Positions 6,015-8,349 of a stretch of DNA of 8,349 bases are shown in pieces. Positions within the stretch are counted from its first letter, which is position 1; every line of letters begins with the position of its first letter. Source of the DNA: Chloroflexota bacterium. GTDB taxonomy: Bacteria > Chloroflexota > Anaerolineae > Anaerolineales > VGOW01. The notes below the pieces were generated by a model, which searched no databases, was not told where the DNA came from, and was given only the letters and a program-made list of their open reading frames with translations. Location: NCBI GenBank assembly GCA_016215145.1, contig JACRLA010000333.1:1-8349 (forward strand), read 5' to 3'. Both the position numbers and the translations under genes were made by a program.

Positions 6015-6439
6015 AAACTCCAGATTGGATGCAGCACCGTCATCGCCCTCGCCAATCGTTTCGATACGTCTTCCAATACATCGTCGGCAAAAGGTTGATA
6101 CGGGATCGTTTCGTAGACTTTCGCCCAACCCTTATCCCACATCTCTGCCTCCCACTGTGAACCGAGATGAGATTTAACTTCAATCATGTAACGCGAAAAA
6201 TGATTCAACAGAAAGACATTCTCGTTGCGGTCTTTGCTCTCGAAGTGCAACCCGATCTCCAACAGCCCGCGCCGCTCGCCCATGTTCCAAACTTCATAGT
6301 GCAAACGCGAGTCACGGTAGTAGAGTTGACATAGCCAACTCCGTGTTGCCGTTTTGAACTTTTTTAGTTCAGGCGGCAAGTGTTCGCGCGTCGCTGATGG
6401 CAGAGCCAGCATGAACTGTGAAGAGGTGAGGTGAGCCAC
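6008..6439 (-). CDS. Uncharacterised 143-aa protein
   Basis: I do not recognise this family. The reading frame starts at GTG (6439) and runs 143 codons to TAG at 6008-6010. An internal ATG at codon 10 is an alternative start; neither has a clear ribosome site. The protein is soluble, mixed alpha/beta and rich in aromatic residues: WLCQLYYRDSRLHYEVWNMGER, then LLEIGLHFESKDRNEN, SRYMIEVKSHLGSQWEAEMW and a C-terminal helix SKRLARAMTVLHPIW. The order of strand (LEIGLHFE), helix, then W-acidic-W-K-VYE is weakly reminiscent of DUF4268-like or restriction-enzyme-associated small proteins. That is only an impression. No signal peptide or membrane segment is present. It converges on the terminator at 5977-6014 and lies downstream of the small gene at 6516-6734, probably in the same transcription direction but split from it by an inverted repeat. 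Confidence 0.7.
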   Translation of the reverse strand: MAHLTSSQFMLALPSATREHLPPELKKFKTATRSWLCQLYYRDSRLHYEVWNMGERRGLLEIGLHFESKDRNENVFLLNHFSRYMIEVKSHLGSQWEAEMWDKGWAKVYETIPYQPFADDVLEDVSKRLARAMTVLHPIWSLK

Positions 6440-6455
6440 GCATGAATTCTATCTC

Positions 6456-6512
6456 GTAATACGTATTTCGTAATCCGTCAATTGACTATACGCAATACGG
6501 AATACGCATTGC
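6456..6512. repeat. Imperfect inverted repeat with TACG-rich arms
   Basis: Two 21-nt arms at 6456-6476 and 6492-6512 flank the palindrome GTCAATTGAC (6477-6486). Read as inverted copies, the arms agree at about 16 of 21 positions. Most differences are transitions that would still allow G-U pairs. The motif units (GTAATACG, GTATT, GCAATACG) repeat within each arm. The element fills almost all the gap between the two small minus-strand genes. It has no coding potential and looks like a dispersed intergenic repeat. Confidence 0.7.
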
Positions 6513-6515
6513 ACT

Positions 6516-6734
6516 TTACGCCTTCTCACTCTTCTTGAGCAACACCAACTCCACCCCCACCCGCTTCGCCCAATCCCGCAGTTGAACTTCCGTATACAGC
6601 CCGCGCCCCAACGGCTCGCACAAAAACATCTGGGCGTAACGGCTCTCCATCGCAAAATAAAGCGCGCGTGGTTGTGTTCCCAGCGCGGCAACACGCTCCT
6701 CAACATCTGCTATAGTTTCGTTAGTTAGATTCAT
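6516..6734 (-). CDS. Small uncharacterised 72-aa protein
   Basis: I chose the ATG at 6734 over an in-frame ATG at 6758. AGAGGAGA lies a few bases upstream of 6734, and the residues before it (MTGSRGDA) overlap that ribosome site. The product begins MNLTNETIADVEERVAALG, an amphipathic helix. It continues through RALYFAMESRYAQMFLCEPLG to YTEVQLRDWAKRVGVELVLLKK, a helix and strand with a charged tail. No known motif, signal peptide or membrane segment is seen. The size and basic/acidic balance could suit a small regulatory or binding protein, but the function is unknown. The gene is divergent from the GH2 gene (starts 46 nt apart). The 143-aa gene lies 76 nt downstream, beyond an inverted repeat. 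The good ribosome site supports it as a real gene. Confidence 0.65.
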   Translation of the reverse strand: MNLTNETIADVEERVAALGTQPRALYFAMESRYAQMFLCEPLGRGLYTEVQLRDWAKRVGVELVLLKKSEKA

Positions 6735-6780
6735 GGCATCTCCTCTGCTCCCTGTCATGCATTAATCGTGCCAACCTGCT

Positions 6781-8349
6781 ATGTTCGAGAATACTGACTC
6801 TCAAGAATTTTCTCTCAACGGCGAATGGCAGTTCCGATTAAACGACTCGCCGCCGATTCTGATCCCCGTCCCCTCTGCTTGGGAAGCGCACACCGCCGAC
6901 AATCTCGGTGACGCCGCCACTTATACCCGCACCTTTCACCTACCTTCAACCTTTATCGGCGCGCGCATCCTCCTCGAATGTGATGCCGTCAGCTTCGATG
7001 CCACCATCCACCTCAACGATCAACTTGTTGGAACGCACCGCGGGATGTGGTCGCCGTTTCAATTTGACGTCACCTCTATCGTCAAAACAGGCGAGAACAA
7101 AATTAAGATCGACGTGTGTAAACCCGGCGCACGCTTCCCCTTGCGCGAAACGCTGGCAGGATTCTTGCCCGACGTGTGCACCACCTTCGGCGGAATCTGG
7201 CAGGGCATCCGTTTGCGAACATTCGCCAACGCCGCCTTTCACGATCTCAAAATTTTCGCGCGGCGCGGCTGGGTAGATGTGCAGGGCAGTTTTGAAATTT
7301 TTGCAGAGGAGAAACGCGCGATGAGAGTCGTGATCAAAACACGAAGTGTCTCAAAGACACTTCGTGTTTCGGGGGACACCTTCGCCGCGCACATCGAACT
7401 CCCCGACGACGATGAGGCGAGAAACCCGCTTTCTTCAAGAAAGCGGGTTTCTGAAATAAGCATTTCTCTTTTCGCCGCAAGTGAACGGCTGGCGCACGTC
7501 ACGCGCACCATTGGCTTGCGCGATCTTAAAATCGAAAATGGAATCGTTACCCTCAACGATCAACCGCTTCACCTGCGCGGTGTTTTGGATTGGGGCTGGG
7601 ATGCCAAACGTTTATGCCCCACGCCGACGCGCGACGAACTTCTAGAATCTTATGCCAAAGCGCGCTCACTCGGCTTCAACCTGATCAAACTCTGTCTCTT
7701 CGTCCCCGACGAAACCACCTTCAACGTCGCCGATGAAACCGGCATGATGCTGTGGCTCGAAATGCCCATGTGGCTACCGCGCCTGACTCCCGAAGTTAAA
7801 GAACTTGCGCGGCGCGAATATCACGATCTCTTTCAACGTTTGCATCATCATCCGTCAATCGTCGTTCTAAGTTTAGGTTGCGAACTCAACGCCGAAGCCA
7901 ACGCCGAATTTTTAAACGAACTCAACGATCTCGCCCGTCTCTATTTTCCCAACGCCCTTCATTGTGACAACAGCGGCTCGGCAGAAGCCTACGGCGGCGT
8001 GGCGACTCAACTGAGTGACTTTTACGATTATCACTTCTACGCCGACCCGCACTTTTTTCAACCGCTGGTCGAACACTTCACCCGCAGCTATCAACCGCGC
8101 AAGCCTTGGCTCTATGGCGAGTTCTGCGACGCCGATACGTTTCGAGATTTTAGTTCGTTAACGGAGTCGAAGTCTCCGACTTCGATCAATGTCTTGCCCA
8201 CTCGCTCCGCTCGGGGTGCTTCGCAAGACATTGATTCCGATATAGATTGGTGGCTTACGCAACCGACTTACCTTGACCGCGATGACTTCCTCGCCATGCG
8301 CGATTATAAAAACCGTTTGCGCGCGGCGAACATCACCGACGACGGCAAA
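6781..8349 (+). CDS. Glycoside hydrolase family 2 enzyme, 3' end cut by window
   Basis: An open frame of 523 codons runs from ATG 6781 to the window edge. An in-frame TAA at 6763 fixes this start, though no ribosome site is obvious. Residues 8-155 are the GH2 sugar-binding jelly roll: NGEWQF, YTRTFHLP, DATIHLNDQLVGTHRGMWSPFQFDVT, then GGIWQGI. An Ig-like domain follows (about 160-250), opening the TIM barrel at GLRDLKIENGIVTLNDQPLHLRGV. The expected acid/base Glu is E368 in HHPSIVVLSLGCELN, and the nucleophile Glu is E447 in KPWLYGEFCD. Their 79-residue spacing suits clan GH-A. Unusually, the Asn that normally precedes the acid/base Glu is Cys367. There is no signal peptide, so it is probably cytosolic. 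It would hydrolyse a beta-linked (galactoside, mannoside or glucuronide-like) sugar; which one is not readable. Three palindrome-derived insertions interrupt it in frame, at codons 186-197, 214-224 and about 461-485. Confidence 0.88.
   Translation, partial: MFENTDSQEFSLNGEWQFRLNDSPPILIPVPSAWEAHTADNLGDAATYTRTFHLPSTFIGARILLECDAVSFDATIHLNDQLVGTHRGMWSPFQFDVTSIVKTGENKIKIDVCKPGARFPLRETLAGFLPDVCTTFGGIWQGIRLRTFANAAFHDLKIFARRGWVDVQGSFEIFAEEKRAMRVVIKTRSVSKTLRVSGDTFAAHIELPDDDEARNPLSSRKRVSEISISLFAASERLAHVTRTIGLRDLKIENGIVTLNDQPLHLRGVLDWGWDAKRLCPTPTRDELLESYAKARSLGFNLIKLCLFVPDETTFNVADETGMMLWLEMPMWLPRLTPEVKELARREYHDLFQRLHHHPSIVVLSLGCELNAEANAEFLNELNDLARLYFPNALHCDNSGSAEAYGGVATQLSDFYDYHFYADPHFFQPLVEHFTRSYQPRKPWLYGEFCDADTFRDFSSLTESKSPTSINVLPTRSARGASQDIDSDIDWWLTQPTYLDRDDFLAMRDYKNRLRAANITDDGK
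7337..7369. repeat. In-frame 33-nt palindrome inside GH2 (first)
   Basis: AAACACGAAGTGTCT (7337-7351) and its exact reverse complement (7355-7369) flank a CAA loop. The span is 33 nt, a multiple of three. It encodes the Ser/Arg/Lys-rich peptide KTRSVSKTLRVS in the Ig-like domain, between VVIK and SGDTF, and looks like an insert into a normal beta-strand pair. The core is related to the intergenic palindrome at 204-238 (23 of 29 central positions identical, with two compensatory pair changes). Confidence 0.85.
7420..7452. repeat. In-frame 33-nt palindrome inside GH2 (second)
   Basis: Arms of 16 nt (AGAAACCCGCTTTCTT at 7420-7435 and its reverse complement at 7437-7452) flank a single C. The span is again exactly 33 nt and begins on a codon boundary. 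It encodes RNPLSSRKRVS, between the acidic PDDDEA turn and the ISISLFAAS strand. The centre TCTT-C-AAGA matches the TCTT-G-AAGA centre of the 204-238 element. The AAACCCGC arm recurs in the palindrome at 2712-2731. Confidence 0.88.
8162..8235. repeat. Composite palindromes inside GH2 after the nucleophile
   Basis: Two adjoining hairpins are seen. TCGAAGTC (8167-8174) pairs with GACTTCGA (8178-8185) around TCC. ATCAATGTCTTGC (8185-8197) pairs with GCAAGACATTGAT (8223-8235) around a loop that itself has a CACTC/GGGTG stem. CGGAG at 8162-8166 and CTCCG at 8174-8178 offer an alternative fold for the first. The stretch encodes about 25 residues (TESKSPTSINVL through SARGASQDI), between DFSSL and SDIDWWL, shortly after the nucleophile E447. 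The composition is unlike the flanking enzyme and the frame is kept. Confidence 0.8.

Noticed and set aside
7239..7556. Minus-strand open frame of 105 codons within the GH2 gene
   Set aside because: The opposite strand carries clear GH2 domain sequence. The palindromes help keep the reverse frame open.

Overview
The window looks like chromosomal DNA from a Chloroflexota bacterium, most likely class Anaerolineae. This is inferred from style: a lipoprotein with a Pro/Thr linker ahead of a GerMN-like domain, a ComP-like multi-pass sensor kinase, an OFA-type MFS transporter, a GH2 enzyme, and many perfect palindromes scattered in and between genes. No marker gene settles the taxonomy. No rRNA, tRNA, CRISPR array, transposase or phage gene was seen.

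Layout, left to right. (1) The 5' end of a class I SAM methyltransferase (minus strand, cut by the window edge) lies divergent from a secreted lipoprotein. The gap between them holds a long inverted repeat. (2) A two-gene minus-strand unit encodes a lone degenerate GGDEF domain followed, after 1 nt, by an MFS transporter. It converges on the lipoprotein gene. (3) A plus-strand unit, with a recognisable promoter, encodes a 751-residue sensor histidine kinase and a small four-helix membrane protein. No response regulator is in view. (4) About 460 bases (5545-6007) hold no convincing protein. They contain many potential helices, including a possible 9-bp closing helix, and end in a strong intrinsic terminator. 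This is my best candidate for an undescribed structured RNA. (5) Two small uncharacterised minus-strand genes are separated by an imperfect inverted repeat. (6) A plus-strand glycoside hydrolase family 2 gene runs off the right edge.

The most striking pattern is a set of perfect inverted repeats. Two exact 33-nt palindromes lie in frame inside the GH2 gene, and a larger composite one lies just after its nucleophile. All appear to add short extra peptides without breaking the frame. One shares its core with the intergenic palindrome at 204-238, and the two differ by two compensatory base-pair changes. This resembles the logic of the Rickettsia palindromic elements: mobile or recombining palindromes tolerated inside proteins.

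Functionally the window is a mixture of sensing (kinase, inactive GGDEF), transport (MFS), cell-surface (lipoprotein) and carbohydrate (GH2) genes. Nothing in the sequence ties them into one pathway.
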